A stretch of 64,000 bases of DNA from Solanum dulcamara (taxonomy: Eukaryota; Streptophyta; Magnoliopsida; Solanales; Solanaceae), in assembly GCF_947179165.1 (NCBI RefSeq), contig NC_077239.1, forward strand, positions 17,196,501 to 17,260,500, written 5' to 3'. Position 1 is the first letter of the stretch, and every line of letters starts with the position of its first letter. The notes below the pieces were generated by a model. It did not search any database, was not told the origin of the DNA, and saw only the letters and a list, made by a program, of their open reading frames with translations. Of this stretch, positions 48,483 through 60,929 are shown one piece after another. A program made the translations under genes and the position numbers.

Positions 48483-49479
48483 TATTACACCCCTGAAGTC
48501 CCTAGCCGGAACTAACTTGAAAAGATCTTAAAGTGAATCAGAGGCCGACCACGAGACCTTTCATGAGACGTATTGAGCTTCACGGCTCGTGAAGAGTGTC
48601 CGTGGAGGGGGCTTGGCAACTGAGAAAAGTGAAAGAAAGGACCACGAAGAGCTCTACGGCTCGTGGTGCTGACCAAGGACCGTGGAGCTATCCATAATCC
48701 TTACCCCCCAAGGACCCTGAATCATGCAATTACCACGGGAGAGGACCACGACCCGTGGTGACCACCTTGAGCCGTGGTGGTCTCCGTGGTGGATTCCTCT
48801 CCCGAGCTAGACTAAGTCCAGGACCACGATGCTTACCACGGACCATGGTGAGCTATACAGATCGTGGTGGACATCCGTAAAAGTGTCTGACTCAGTTTTA
48901 ATGAAGGGCACTCCGGTCTTTTCCCACTTTTTTTCAAGTGAAACCTGTATGTTTAGGGACCCAAAGTTAGTGCCTTAACTTACCCGAAAGGTTTTTCCAT
49001 CTTATTCACACTGTATCTTTTTAGAGAAGTGATTAGGTAGAAGAAAGAAAGACAGTGTTCAAGTGTCTTTAAGCAATTCCTTCAAGTCACGATTATTCCT
49101 TCGATTCCCAAGTATGTAAGGTTATCAGAACGTTGGACTAAGTTCGTCCATGTGCCCTATATTTTGTTTGAGACAAATTGAGTCCTGACTGAATATTGCA
49201 TTTAATATTTACTACATTGATTTATTTTGAAAGCATGATTGTGAATGTCTTGAAAGAAGTGAATAAAGAATGAGTTAAGTTTAATATTTTTAAGATTGTT
49301 TATTTAAACTACTCTTTCTTTGAATGCTGATCTGATAGCCTGCCTAAATGTTTATTTGGTATTTTTTAAGTCATCTGTTGATTAGTTTGAATGAGTGAAT
49401 GTACCAAGTGATTCTCTTGGGGTCATTAATGGTCTCCGAGTATCGGTCACGCCTAAGGTACCATTTCGGGGATGTGACA
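48483..49479 (+). repeat. G4 5' LTR (997 bp)
   Basis: Begins TATTACACCCC (mutated TG) and ends GGATGTGACA. Its last 200 bp match 57617-57825. It contains a GC-rich cluster of short palindromes (48545-48870). Confidence 0.85.
48545..48870. repeat. Cluster of CCACG...CGTGG palindromes in G4 LTR
   Basis: Dyads at intervals of 40-60 bp: CTTCACG-GCT-CGTGAAG (48578-48594), ACCACG-ACC-CGTGGT near 48744, and several CCACGR-NNN-CGTGG relatives. They stand out against AT-rich surroundings. Confidence 0.7.
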
Positions 49480-49482
49480 AAC

Positions 49483-49495
49483 TTTGTATCAGAGG
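49483..49495 (+). other. G4 primer-binding site, initiator tRNA-Met, degenerate
   Basis: TTTGTATCAGAGG, a decayed TGGTATCAGAGCC, three bases after the 5' LTR. Confidence 0.7.
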
Positions 49496-49756
49496 TCAGA
49501 GTGCAAGAGTCCTAGGGTGTCTTAGGAAGCCATATCTAGTAGAGTATTGCTTATGGGTGTGTCGTGCACCACACTTATAATCAGGAGGCTATAGGACATT
49601 TGGAATTATTTTACTTCTTCATATTCTGAGTTCGTGTGAAAGAGTAGCTCCAAAAGTTCCTTCGTAATTCGTGCGTTTACGCATTTGTAGATAGTGCCTC
49701 CTAAATGTATCGCCAGTCAGAGGAACGCCACCAACACCGAAGTACCATAGTCTGAG

Positions 49757-52700
49757 ATGCCCCTACCTTCTGGAGTAAGGACTAGGGGACGACTTGCCCG
49801 ATTTGCGGAGGAAATCCAGGTGCCTATTACTCAGCCAACTCCTATTTTGGAGGCTAAATTCAGTAGGGCTATTGCTATGCTCACTCAGTTGGTATTTGCC
49901 AGAAATGGTATCCAGAGTTCACCATCTCAAGAGTCGTCTATTGCCACGAGGATTAGAGATTTTCTAAGAATGAATCCGCTAGTTTTCACGGGTTCTAAGG
50001 CTGAGGAGGGCCCCATAAACTTCATCGATGTCATGACCCAAGCCTAGGGCCTAGACCTTACATGGCGAATGAGGAACCCAAAAGTACCTCAAACAAGCAT
50101 CTTAGCATTTTTTTTAGCCTTTCATAGGTAATAATGATAAATAAACAAGCGGAAATCAAAATAGTAAATCTTCAACTTACATATGTCCAACAATACCTCT
50201 AACTATTAGATTTAACGGGGCCAAGACAAGTCCCTAGCTCACCCTCAATCATAATAGAAGAAATGCCATAGTAAAATATCTTAACATATCATAAGCTAGA
50301 AAGATAAAGGAGTATTGTTCCCGGAACATGGGAACTCACCAAAAGTAGTCTTCAACGAAATCTCAACTAGCTACGTGGAGGAGAACGAGGAGAATCACTG
50401 GTCCCTACATGGTGATATCATGTAGGCAAAAGAGTATGCGTTAGTACTTTGAATGTACTAAGTATGTAAGGATGCATGAACATTGAGGAAACATTATAAC
50501 ATTTATGTAATATGGAACATAATGTAATGCATGCATAATAAATCATATAGATATCCTTTAAAACATTCATTTTGTGGGAATATAACCATAACCGACATTT
50601 AAGACCATGCGAGCTATTACATGGAATCCAACATAACCCCCTACGTTGGCCGGGGAGACTACTTGCCAGGTAGAACTCCGTTAATTTCATTCATTTCTTT
50701 AGCTTTAACTTTAAGGGCTTTCATGGATCCATTAGCCTAAGCTTATAAGGGCTCCTATGTTGGCACATAGTTAATGAGACAAGGGGTTGCTACTAGGATT
50801 CCCTTACCGAATCCCATCTCAATGCCTCATTCGGTGCTAAGTCAATCCCACGAAATAGTTTAATACTTCAAAATATTCATAGCATATAACTTGAGAATTC
50901 AAACATCATATTCGGTAGAATAGCTCATTAAAATATTTGATAATTCAAATATGTAAGAATTGTCCTTATTGCATAAAGAATCCATCATTCATATCATTTC
51001 ATCATTCTTTCATTTCATAAGACTCCCTTTTTGATCATAGATATTGCTTTCATAAATATTTATTTGGAGTCAAAGCTTTCAAGTCAAACTTTATTAAAAA
51101 CATAGTAAAACTAGATGGGTTCAAATCACTTCAACTTGAAAATATGTATGTAAATAAATATACATAAATACTTTGAAATCCATTAATTAAAAATTATGCT
51201 TTAAACAACCCACCATGAATTTCAAGAACCTTTAAATAGATAAATAGAGGAATTACTTGTAAACCATCAATTCATACATATGAAATTATGTTACATCAAA
51301 ATAGAGCAATAATCATTAGTTTAACCATGATTCATACTATTAAGTAAAATTAAGAATTACCATAAGAAAATGTTACTTGAAATCAAGAGACTTAATTGAA
51401 AGAGTTTTTGGACTACATGGGTGGAAGAACCCATGAATAAATACCCACATAACTTAGAGTAAAGCTTAAAGAAAATAAACATAATTTATCATATAATCAA
51501 AATAATTTAGACATGAGAGTGGAAGGAATACTCTCATTGAAACCTTACATACCTGGAAACCGAAGCTTTAGTTGGTACCGGAAGACTTAATGACCACTCT
51601 TGAGTCCTAGCTTTTCTCCTTGCCGGAACGTTTTGTGTACTACCCGGAATATATGAATTACCGGAATAGTATTTCTTCACTACTAAGAACTAAAACTATA
51701 TTTGAGAATGTGTAAAGAAGTGTATAGAGAGAAGATTTGCTTGAGAAAGCTTGATGAATAAAATGAGGAAATAAGGTGGGTATTTATAGGTGGGAAAGAG
51801 GACCTAACAATAAATAAAATAATTATAAATAAAAATCTGAAAATTTAGTGGAAAATTATGATGCCATGGATGATGTTAATTGGAGGACAATTTATGTCAT
51901 GAGTGATGTCAAATGTATCTAGATCTTTCCATGGTAGGTGAAATGAGTTATCTTTGACAGAATACTCCTTTTCGGAGCTGCTTTTGAATAAGATAAATTC
52001 TTTATTAGGATTTGGTGTCTTCATAAGAATTGTAGTTATAGAAGTCTAGTTTCATGTCAATCAAGAATCAACCATTTTGGAGTATCCTACAGTGAGATAT
52101 AAATTTTCTTCTACAAATACTCCATTTCGTCACAGCACACTGTCTTACAATAATTAATTAATTTGACCTACTTAACCTACGAAACATAAATTATGGTATT
52201 CACAAACGTTGTAGGTAATGATCTTGTGGTTACTGAGAAATTTGAATCACTCAATTTGGACAATCCTATAAAAAGGTATGCCCAAAATACAGAGGTTGTA
52301 TCATTTTTAGACGAGAATTGAAACTTCGTATACAACGTTTTTAGGGGATGTTAAAATCGATGAGATGTGAAAGATACTAAAAGCAATGCATGCCGCTGAG
52401 GTTGAGGGATTTGAGTTGGTTTTCTATCAGCTCAAGGATGTTACTAATGTTTGGTATAACCAGTGAGAGGCAAGTCATGGTGAGGATGCTTAGCCTGCTA
52501 TTTGGGATGAGTTCGAGGAAGCATTACTTGATCACTTTTTTCCTAGAGAATTGAGGAAAGCGAAAGTTGATGAGTTCATGAACTTAAAACAAGAAGGGTT
52601 GACCATGAAGGAGTACAACCTTAAGTTCATCTAGCTGTCTAGATATGCTCTGTAGAAGGTTTCAAATGTGAGGTCTAAAATGAGAAAGTTTTTCTCCGAA

Positions 52701-53215
52701 TTAGGCAGACATGTAAAGAAGGAATGCAAGGCATCATTATTGATTTCTGACATGGATATTTCCAGATTAATATTGTATGCTCAAAGGTAGAGGATGATAA
52801 GAAGAAAGACAATGAAGAGAACTTGAGAAAGAAGGCAAAATTAGCTGGCATGAGAATGAGAAGAGGCAAGGTAAGGGCAACATGTCCTTCTTTTAGAAAA
52901 GATCTTCGAACCATGCTCCGTCGACAATAAATGCACCTACCCCCAGTCACAGGTATGATCAGAAGTCGCAAAGTCACCAGAATTTCAAGGCTCAGGGTTC
53001 TCAGTCTCAAGATAATGTGGCTTTAGGTTCGAAAGGCAAGTCATGTTGTGGTATGTGTTGTAAAATCCACTTGGGATAGTGCAGAGAGGGAGGTAATGAT
53101 TACTTCAAATGTGGTAATATAGGCCATTTTCAGTGGAAGTGTCCAATGTGGGCGACAAAACCCAATCCTCTAATGTAGCACCTCTAGCTCGAGGTAATCA
53201 GAGAGGTACCATTTT
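49757..53215 (+). pseudogene. G4 gag, split by solo LTR S3
   Basis: N-terminal part 49757-50023 (RGRLARFAEE, RIRDFLRMNPLVFTGSK, EGPINFID). After S3 it continues from 52361 (KILKAMHAAEVEGFELVFYQLKD, WDEFEEALLDHFFPRELRKAK, LKQEGLTMKEYNLKF) with several stops. The zinc knuckle at 53101-53142 reads YFKCGNIGHFQWKC: its first Cys is Tyr. Gag would package RNA; this copy cannot be translated through. Confidence 0.82.
50029..52355 (-). mobile_element. Solo LTR S3 (2327 bp) in G4 gag, ATCGA duplication
   Basis: Begins TGTCATGACCC and ends GATGTTAAA (minus-sense TTTAACATCCCC). ATCGA lies at 50024-50028 and 52356-52360. The gag coding phrase breaks exactly here and continues after it. A minus-strand TATA (CCTATAAATACCC, around 51778-51790) gives direction. 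No open frame of note. Confidence 0.87.
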
Positions 53216-53245
53216 AGGTATGGGCGAAGGTTCAAACTGCCTATG

Positions 53246-54020
53246 TAGGGGTGTGAAAAAAAATAGAGCTGACCAATAATTCAAATCGAAAAAATGTTAT
53301 TGGGTTATTGGGTTAACGAATTTTTAATTATGTTATAAAAATAAATTATCGAATTATCGATTTAGGATCAATTTTTAGTATTGAGCTATTGGATAAACCG
53401 ATAACCCATTAAGGTGATAGTAATGTACTACTTACCCTTCATAAATATTAAATATTAGTAATAATTTAACATAATTAGACACTATATCAGTATGCTACAT
53501 TCTTTACAATACGTCTAATTCAGACAAGGTCGCTTTAGTATTTACTCAAAACCTCAAGATTAAAGTAAAAGCTAAGAATTGTTCAATATTGTCTTGTTGG
53601 ACTTCTTGGTTTTAGGTTTAGTTTTACTTTGTAATTATAGTTTTTGCATACTCATAAATATCTGTAATTTGATTAATATCAGAAATTTCATATTATGTTT
53701 TAGTTGTAACATGTAATTGTAGCCTTCGTACTACATCACTCTTATTGATGCAATTTCTCATTAACTTTGTTGTTTCAGTATATCAAAATATTTACAAGCT
53801 TATAATTGATTTGCTGGTTTCACTGTATCATACCAAATTGTTAGAGAAGTGAAACTCATATATTTATTTTATGAGCATTTTCTTATTGGATAAACCAAAA
53901 ACTGAATCATTAATAACTAAAAATCGATAAAAATATCTTATTGGTTTAGCGTATTTAAAAATTAAAAAACTAAATCAATAATATATAAAACTGAACCGAA
54001 CCGACCAATGCACATCCCTA
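53246..54020. mobile_element. hAT-type foldback element between G4 gag and protease
   Basis: Ends TAGGGGTGTG and CACATCCCTA. Subterminal arms pair (ACCAATAA with TATTGG words, GGTTCGGTT on one side). The right flank is CCTATATG and the left flank CCTATG, an eight-base duplication with a two-base loss. 775 bp, no transposase, so it is a non-autonomous hAT. Confidence 0.8.
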
Positions 54021-55135
54021 CCTATATGCTATGGATATTCGCCAAGATTAGAAGAACCCGCCAGATGTTTTCACTGGTATGCTTCGAGTCCTCTCTTTTG
54101 ATTGTTAAGCTTTGCTTGATCCAGGTGAAACCTTGTAATTTATAACCCCTTATGTGGGTAGTAAGTTTGATAAAATCTTTGAGTGTCTTTTTGAGTCTTT
54201 CAGTGTGTCTACTCTTGTTAGTGAATCTGTCTTAGCTGAGAGGGTCTATAGAGATTGTATTGTGTCAATATATCACAAGGATATGATGGATGACTTAGTT
54301 GAGTTGGGCATGGTTGATTTTGATGTGATTCTTGGCATGGATTGACTTTATGCTTGTTATGTCTCTGTTGATTGTAGGACTCAGATTGTTAAGTTCAAAT
54401 TCCTAAACGAGCTTGTCTTAGAATGGAAGGGTAGTCATGTAGTGCCTAAGGGTAGGTTTATTTCCTACCTTAGGGTTAAAAAGTTAATGTTGAAAGGGTG
54501 TATTTACCACATCATGCGAGTGAAAGATGAGAGTGTAGAGTCTCCGTCTCTTGAGTCTGTCTCGATCGTTAATGAGTTTCCTGAAGATCTACCTGGAGTC
54601 CCTCCTTAAAGGGAGATTGACTTTAGGATGAAATATATTTTAGATAAGGGATTCATTAGGCCGATTGTCTCACCTTGGGGTGCTCCTGTACTATTTGTGA
54701 GAAAGAAAGATGGCTCATTGAGAATGTGCATTAACTATCGTCAACTGAATAAAGTTTCCATAAAGAACAAGTATTCCTCCCCAATATAGATGATCTATTT
54801 GACCAACACTAAGGTGTCACTTGTTTCTCAAAGATAGAACTCAGATTAGGTTATCATCAGTTGAAAGTCAAAGAGTGTGACATCCCAAAGACTGATTTTC
54901 GAACCCGATATGGTCACTTTGAATTTCTTCTTATGTATTTTGGGTTGACTAACGCTCCCACAACATTTATAGACTTGATGATTGAGTGTTCAAATATAAT
55001 TTGGACATGTTTGTGATTGTATTTATCGACGACATATTAGTCTATTTGAGGAATAAGGAGGAGCATGTTAATCATCTCAGAATCATCCTCCAAACTCTCA
55101 AGGAAAAAGGAGTTATACGCTAAGTTTTCCAAGTG
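54021..55135 (+). pseudogene. G4 protease and reverse transcriptase, broken
   Basis: The protease keeps LLDPGE at its active site and VDFDVILGMD (54154-54345). The transcriptase starts near 54630 ([42 protein letters not shown]), is frameshifted at about 54770, and carries FIDDILVY at about 55025-55045. A stop at 54607-54609 and a one-base loss are visible. No functional product is expected. Confidence 0.85.
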
Positions 55136-55335
55136 TGAGTTCTGGCTTACATCAGTGATGTTCTTGGGCCATATTTTTTTTGGTGATGGTATCCGAGATG
55201 ACTCGTAGAAGATTGAAGGGTTAAGAGCTAGCCAAGGCCCATATCCCCGACTGATATTAGAAGCTTCTTGGGTTTGGCCGGCTACTATTGTAGATTTGTT
55301 AAGGGGTTTTCATCTATATTCTCTCTATTTATAAG

Positions 55336-55990
55336 TTGACTCAGAAGAAGGCTAAGTTTCAATGGTCAGATACTGATGAGAAGCATTTTCACGAGCTGAA
55401 AATAAGGTTGACCACTGCTCCAATTTTATTCTTGCCCGAAGGAACAAATGCATTTGTTATCTATTGTGATGTGTCTAGAGTTGGATTGGGTTGTGTTTTG
55501 ATGCAGAAGGGCAAGGTTTATGCATATGCTTCCAGGAAGCTTAAGGTTCACGAGCGGAACTACCTGACTCACGACCTTAAGTTGGCAGCCGTAGTATTCG
55601 CTCTCAAGATTTTGGCGTCATTATCTCTTTGAAATGCATGTTGATGTGTTCACTGACCACAAGAGCCTACAATATGTGTTAACTTAGAAAGAGATGAACC
55701 TGAGGCAAAGGAGATGACTTGAGTTGCTCAAAGATTATGATATGAGCATACTTAACCACCCAAGTGCTAATGTTGTTGCTGATGTTCTTAGCAGATTATC
55801 TATGGGAAGAACCGCTCATCTTAATGAGGGAAAAAAAGAATTGTCCAAAGAAGTGCATAGACTTGCACGTTTGGGAGTTCAACTTATCGACTCTAGTGAG
55901 GGTGGCGCTATTGTTCAGAATGGGGATAAATCATATCTAGTTGCTGAGGTGAAGCAAAATCAAGATCAAGATCCTATCCTCATCCTATTG
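55336..55990 (+). pseudogene. G4 RNase H remnant
   Basis: [15 protein letters not shown], then [20 protein letters not shown] with the catalytic Asp kept, [28 protein letters not shown] (55336-55632), a frame break, and the linker NVVADVLSRLSMG (from 55724). Confidence 0.82.
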
Positions 55991-57345
55991 AAAGATGATG
56001 TTCACAAGTAAAAAGTAATGGCTTTTGCCAAGAAAGGAGATTGAGTGTGAGGTATCAAGGGAAATCATGTGTTCCAACTGTTGATGTCATTCGAGAAAGG
56101 ATCAAGAGAGAGTCCCATAGCTCCAGGTATTCCATCCATCCAGGTTCTACAAAAATATACCATGATTTGAGAGAATTATATTGGTGGAGTAGAATGAAGA
56201 CAGATATAACAGAGTTCGTTTCTAAGTGCCCAAACTGCCAACAAGTCAAAGTTGAGCATCAAAGGCCTTGTGAGGTTTCTTAAAACATTGAGATTCCTAA
56301 ATGGAAGTGGGAGATGATCAATATGGACTTCATAACCAATTTTTTGAGATCCCGTAGGCAGCATGACTCTATTTGGGTGATTGTGGATAGGATGACCAAA
56401 TCAACTCATTTCTTACTGGTTAAGACTACTGATACTGAAGAGGACTATGCCAGATTGTATCTTCGAGAAATTATTAGACTTCTTAGGGTTCCTTTGTCTA
56501 TCATCTCAAATAGGAGAGCTCAATTCACTACTCAGTTTTAGAAGTCCTTCCAGAGATGTTTGAGTTCGAAAGTGAACCTTAGTTCTGCTTTCCATCCGCA
56601 GATAGATAGCCAGGCAAAGTGCACAATTTAGAATTTGGAGGATATGTTGCGGACATATGTCATTGAATTCAAAGGAAATTAGAATGATCATTCACCACTT
56701 ATTGATTTTGCGTATAATAATAGCTTTTATTCGAGTATCCAAATGAATCCTTATGAAGCTCTGTATGGAAGGAGATGTAGATCACTAATTGCTTGGCTTG
56801 AAGTTGGTGAAGCCTAATTAATTAGAACATACTTAGTTCACCAAGCCATAAAGAAGGTAAAAATCATCAAAGAGAGGTTGAGGGCTTCTCGAGTCACCAA
56901 AATCCTACACTGATGTTAGAAGGAGAGATTTGGAGTTCGAAGTGCATGATTAGGTATACTTAAAGGTTTCACCCATGAAGGGTGTGATGCGATTTGGGAA
57001 GAAAGGAAAGCTTAGTCCCTGCTAAATTGGTCCTTATCAGATTGTGAAAAGAGTTGGTAATGTGGCCTATGAATTTGAGTTGCCATCAGAGTTAGTAGTT
57101 ATTCACCCCGTGTTTCACATCTCTATGCTTAAGAAGTGCTTGGCAGATCCTTCGCTTGTTGTTTCGACCGAGAATATTAGGGTGAAAGTGAGTTTGAGTT
57201 ATGAAGAAGTTCTAGTTCAGATCCTTGATCGTCAGGTTTGCAAGTTGATAACCAAAGAGATCACTTCCATCAAAGTTCTATGGCGAAATCAGTTTGTTGA
57301 GGAAGCTACATAGGAAGCTGAAGAGGATATGAAGGCTAAATACCC
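55991..57345 (+). pseudogene. G4 integrase and chromodomain, broken
   Basis: Zinc-binding part (56041-56283: SIHPGSTKIYHDLRELYWW, CPNCQQVKVEHQRP). The core starts at 56314 (NMDFITNFLRS, IWVIVDRMTKSTHFLL). Later come AYNNSFYS-type and YGRRCRS-type sequence near 56710-56790. The end (57044-57313) has the integrase C-terminal GPYQIVKRVGNVAYEFELP and a chromodomain-type tail, SYEEVLVQILDRQVCKL ... SIKVLWRNQFVEEAT. Several stops separate the pieces. Confidence 0.82.
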
Positions 57346-57616
57346 ACATCTATTCGTGCCTTCCAATGATGACATTAATGGTAATATTACTTTTTCCTAT
57401 CTTAGGGTTAATGTTCCTTCCGAGTTTAAGTATATGATGGATTGATTGTTTGAGTGTTTGAGTATCGTAAATATTGATTTGCATTCGTGCCTTGAGTGAG
57501 TTCCTAGCTTGGACATCATTCGACACCTTCTCGATAAATGATAGAGGTTTTATAGACCTAGATGGAGTAGATTGGAATTGTTCTCACTTTGAGTCTATTT
57601 TGAGGAAACCTTTACT

Positions 57617-57825
57617 TATGATTGTGAGTTAACATTGTTAAGATTGTTTATTTAAACTACTCTTTCTTTGAGTGTTGATCTGATAGCCTACCTAACTGTT
57701 TATTTGGTGTATTTTAAGTCTTCTGCTAATTAGTTTGAATGAGTGAATGGATCAAGTGGTTCGCTTGGGACCAGCAATGGTCTTTTAGTATCGGTCACCT
57801 TGGGGTACCCTCTCGGGGCGTGACA
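57617..57825 (+). repeat. G4 truncated 3' LTR
   Basis: Matches only the last 200 bp of the 5' LTR ('aagattgtttatttaaacta', 'gagtatcggtca' phrases). The first 0.8 kb and the polypurine tract are deleted. Confidence 0.8.
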
Positions 57826-57830
57826 CCTTA

Positions 57831-58447
57831 GAGAGGATTTAAGACTGTATTTCTTCTTATTTGTGTGAAAATAATGACATAGGGGCTAGGCCCACCTTCA
57901 CGTGCCTTCTTGTGCAGTCGTATGAAAATGTGAATATCTTTCTATTCTGAAGGTTTATGGACAAATGGCTTAGTGCCTTGGAAACTAACTCGTAGACCTT
58001 CAATTTGGTATATTGGGGCCATCCAAAGATTTATATATTGAGAGAAAAGCTCCAAGACATTTAACCCAAATTTTAGGAAGTTTATGAAAGAAACTTATGC
58101 TAACTTTTACCGACTTTTATTTTGTGACTTGCTTGACTTCAAACTTAACTTACGATCATTGCGCGACTATATTACCTCATAACACATCCTTCTTAGTATA
58201 TAAGACACTCTTAATCTTACCCCAAAGGTACTAATTAATTTAAAACTTCTGAACAGGGGTGTTACACGAGGCATCTCTTTAATTTAAACTTATTTAAGGG
58301 CATCCTTGACCTATAACTTTAGTCTAATTCTTTTATATTATCACCCCTTTGCAATCTTATTCTCCCGACGTGATACACCAAGTCATATACACCTCATAAT
58401 TCATGTAGTGCTATGTATATTATGCGAAAGAAACACAGATTCTCACA
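57831..58447 (-). repeat. Probable 3' LTR of G5, incomplete here
   Basis: Non-coding. The upper end is set by the polypurine tract at 58449-58460; the minus-sense LTR would start TGTGAGA. The lower part is interrupted by G4, and its continuation left of 48478 is possible but not proven. Confidence 0.5.
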
Positions 58448-58448
58448 T

Positions 58449-58460
58449 TCTCCCCCTTTA
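58449..58460 (-). other. G5 polypurine tract
   Basis: Minus strand TAAAGGGGGAGA. Plus-strand DNA synthesis of the retroelement starts at such a tract; it marks the LTR edge. Confidence 0.65.
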
Positions 58461-58464
58461 AGAA

Positions 58465-58480
58465 CATTCGCCAGCGAATG
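58465..58480. other. Conserved hairpin next to the G5 polypurine tract
   Basis: CATTCG-CCAG-CGAATG, the same structure as at 25788-25803 in N1. Confidence 0.6.
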
Positions 58481-58724
58481 GATCTAATGAATTTCTTGAT
58501 TCCATTTCTTTGCCGCTACTATGTTTTTTGCGAGGCTATATTTTTTACTTTTGCAAATCTTAAATCCAATTCTGAAATTTTTAATTACAAGGCTTTGTAT
58601 AGCTACCTCGTGACAAGCCATATAAATTGCATTTTAAAATTATTTAAAATCCAATTAAGTTGATGTACAAGAATAATTTTTAGTTATTGATATACGATCC
58701 ACCTTAAGTCATCAATAGCTGGGG

Positions 58725-60050
58725 CTACTTCTTCCTCATTTCCTCCTCAACTTCTGAAGTTATTTCTTCGACGTTGTTATTCTGCCATAACACTTTTATA
58801 GAAACCACTTCTTTAGTCAAAAACTTTCTTACATGCCAATCCAACATAGCCACTAACACCTCTTCATAAGACAAGACTTTAGAGACGCAAATATCCTCAA
58901 TGGGTAAATCTGTGAAGGATCTCAATGCACTTCTACAACATATATACATGGAACACTAGATGGACTGCTTCAAATTCTGAAGGTAAATCAAGCTTGTACG
59001 CCACTTTACCAATCCTTCGAATAATCTTATATGGCCCTACATACCTTGGATTGAGCTTACCTTTCTTTACAAATCACATGATACCCCTCATTTACAATAC
59101 TTTCAAGAAAAACCCAATATTCTACATCAAACTCTAAGTCTCTCCATCAAACGTCTACATAAGACTTCTGCCGCCTATATGCTATCTACAACTGATATCT
59201 AAAGGCTTTAGCTTCTGTATTGCTTGCTAGACTAGATCGGGACCTAGAAACTCTACTTCCCTGATCTTGAATCAATCAACTGTCGACTTGCACTACTTCC
59301 CGTATAGTGTTTTGTACGGAGCTATCTAAGTACTAACTTGGAAGATGTTATTATAAACAAACTCAATCTGTGACATGTGATCGTATCATTTCCCGTTGAA
59401 ATCTAGCACACATACCCATGACATGTCCTTAAGCATTTGAATGATATGTTTGGATTGGACATCAATCAGAAGATGAAAAGTTGTACTAAGATTAACTTGA
59501 GTCCCAAACCCTCCAATAAGGATCTCCGTAATTGTGCTATAAATTGTTCCCCTCTATTTGAAATAATCAATTTTTGGACACCATGAAGTCTAAATATCTC
59601 TCTAATGTACATCTCATCATAACCTTCAGCTAGAATATAGCCCTGACTAGAAAGAAATGGGATGATATCATCAACCTGTCAATAATTACCCAAATGAAAT
59701 TGATCTTCCATCACGAATGAGGCAAACATGTGAAAAAATTCATATTTATCTTCTCCCACTCCCATAATGGAATATCTATCTCCTGAGTTAGCCAACTAGG
59801 ATTCTGATGCTCTACCTCTACCTACTGACGATATATCTCCTTAATACCACAACACATTTTAATGAATCTTATGAGAATAGAGTAGCGAGAACGGTTTCCC
59901 TGTGCCATAATTTTCTATAGAAGCCCTATGTCATTCATAACATATAACTAATCTCTGAATCTAAAGACTTTATCAAAGGCTAAACACTCCCACTACTGAG
60001 CCTTGCCTCTGAGGTGATCTAAGCTAGGATCCTTGTTTTATCATGCCTTC
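58725..60050 (-). pseudogene. G5 integrase and chromodomain remnant
   Basis: The piece at 58725-58949 has LSYEEVLVAMLDWHVRKFLTKE and SIKVLWQNNNVEE, closely like the G4 chromodomain tail. Upstream (59000-59960) short phrases of integrase core and zinc-binding region appear in different frames. No open frame remains. Confidence 0.65.
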
Positions 60051-60229
60051 ACCTCCACAACTATAGATGATATTACTGAGTCCTGAACTGTGACTCTGGT
60101 ATCATCGGTTATAATAATCTAAACCCCAAACTAGCTAGTTGATGGAGCTCTCGAGTCTTCTCCCACTTCTCAACTACTAAATTTGATAGACTGCCCATAG
60201 ACTTACGATTGAGGGCATCCTCTTCTATA

Positions 60230-60680
60230 CTGACTCTCCTGAGATGATATAAGATATCCACATCATAGTCTTTAAGTAATTCAGTCTAAAAATATACTAG
60301 GGGCTCTTATGATCTATATAATATCAACATTAAAGAAATTCAAGTAATGCCTCAAAATCTTCAGGGTATGATTCAAAATATTCAGGGCATAATTAATTGC
60401 TGTCAACTCTAAATCGTGGGTCGGATAGTTCTTTTCATTCTTCTTTGACTATCTAGAAGCATAAGCAATTACCTTTCTGTGTTGTGTCATAATGCAAACC
60501 AGCCTAACCCTTGAAACATCATAATACATTGCATTTCCCTCTAGACCCTCTTGTAAGGTCAAAACTAGTGCTGAAGTCAATCTATCTCTCAGCTCTTAGA
60601 ACCTCCACTTATAGGCTATGGTCCATTGAAATTTAGATTCTTTCTAAGTCAACTTTGTTAGGGGTACTGAAAGCAAAAAA
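60230..60680 (-). pseudogene. G5 RNase H remnant
   Basis: Minus-strand fragments of the RNase H block ('[18 protein letters not shown]'-like near 60370-60430, and YYDVSRVRLVCIMTQ near 60480-60530) with frame breaks. Confidence 0.55.
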
Positions 60681-60929
60681 AATCCTTTCACAAACCTTCT
60701 GCAATACACTGCTAACCCTCAAAAAGTTTCAAACTTCTGCCAGGTTCGTGGGTCTAGGCAAAGCCTTCACAACCTCAATCTTCTATAAGTCATCCCGAAT
60801 ACCAACATCTAATACAATATTCCACCAAAAAAACACACTAAACACAATCATAACTCATATTTTGAGAGCTTAGTATACAACCTCTAACCTTGGTGTAACT
60901 GAAGCACTACTTGGAGCTAATCTCTATGA

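Larger units (their letters stand above)
48483..57825 (+). mobile_element. G4: Ty3/gypsy chromovirus with two nested insertions
   Basis: 5' LTR 48483-49479, primer site, gag, protease, reverse transcriptase, RNase H, integrase, chromodomain, and a truncated 3' LTR ending TGACA at 57825. CCTTA lies at 48478-48482 and 57826-57830. It is interrupted by solo LTR S3 in gag and a hAT-type element between gag and protease. All genes are broken. Confidence 0.9.
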
